Shown here piece by piece: positions 63,936 to 64,000 of a DNA stretch of 64,000 bases. The stretch covers positions 1-64,000 of the forward strand of contig VGSF01000008.1 in the NCBI GenBank assembly GCA_016875165.1. The letters are read 5' to 3'. How positions within the stretch are numbered: position 1 is the stretch's first letter; the number at the start of each line of letters is the position of its first letter. Under the pieces are notes generated by a model that worked only from the letters and a program-made list of their open reading frames with translations, was not told where the DNA came from and searched no databases. The translations under genes were made by a program, and so were the position numbers. This DNA is from Deltaproteobacteria bacterium (GTDB lineage Bacteria; Desulfobacterota; SM23-61).

Positions 63936-64000
63936 CAGTTTAGCAATTTTTAAAAAATGGTATTAAAGCCTTTGTTGAGGGCCGGGGGTTAGAGCGGAAC
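63936..64000. repeat. Family C repeat, cut by the window edge
   Basis: cagtttagcaatttttaaaaaatggtattaaagcc through gagggccgggggttagagcggaac matches the 13953-14218 copy from its left end and runs off the window. The gap 63644-63742 upstream of xerD holds no gene. Confidence 0.75.

Overview
The window looks like a chromosomal contig from a strict or facultative anaerobe of the Desulfobacterota (former Deltaproteobacteria). This is inferred from gene content and order, not from a marker-gene search. The evidence is an indolepyruvate:ferredoxin oxidoreductase with two phenylacetate-CoA ligases, TRAP and branched-chain (Liv-type) ABC uptake systems, a citramalate synthase next to aspartate kinase, a DHH-CBS-polymerase A-adding enzyme, and a long tilS-ftsH-folP-pdxJ-acpS-nnr-tsaE-lysC-cimA housekeeping block of the kind seen in Geobacter-type genomes. 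No rRNA, tRNA or CRISPR array was found.

Layout. 0-1.5 kb: the tail of a lysine-rich protein, a repeat-filled gap and an Asp/Glu-racemase family gene. 1.7-7.3 kb (-): two aminotransferases (one HisC-like) and a dctPQM TRAP transporter. 7.4-13.8 kb (-): livK, livHMGF and a translationally coupled paaK. 14.3-21 kb (-): TPR protein, iorA, iorB, TPR/YidD pair, second paaK and an ACT-domain protein. Together 1.7-21 kb reads as an amino-acid/aryl-acid module: transamination, then oxidative decarboxylation by IorAB to acyl-CoA, with PaaK and uptake systems alongside. 21.4-25.5 kb: recJ (+) and two genes of unknown function. 25.7-33.2 kb (-): a defence-type island with a truncated Eco57I-like methylase, a RAYT-type transposase with REP hairpins at the break, a HEPN/MNT pair and a PLD-SNF2 helicase of 1114 aa. 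A 55-aa zinc ribbon absent from the ORF track lies upstream. 33.4-39.8 kb (-): ABC exporter, transglutaminase-like protein, HAD phosphatase, bifunctional-nuclease-family protein, Sir2. 40.2-44.1 kb (+): zinc alcohol dehydrogenase, a broken TRAP binding protein, thiolase and a stand-alone RAM domain. 44.1-63.6 kb (-): ComEA-like protein, then housekeeping genes from cimA to xerD.

The most striking property is the density of short dispersed repeats. At least four families with inverted ends (A: ctcgtaaaaagtc; B: cttcttgcaaaagtc; C: gtaacagtttagc; D: ggacacggatg) fill almost every gap, often within a few bases of a stop or start codon. Outer ends and inner palindromic cores are mixed and matched between families. 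One D copy carries a 189-bp MITE-like insertion with 12-bp terminal inverted repeats and a 6-bp target duplication. Several ORF-track N-termini are translated repeat, so starts were moved for hisC, paaK (second copy), recJ, comEA and others.
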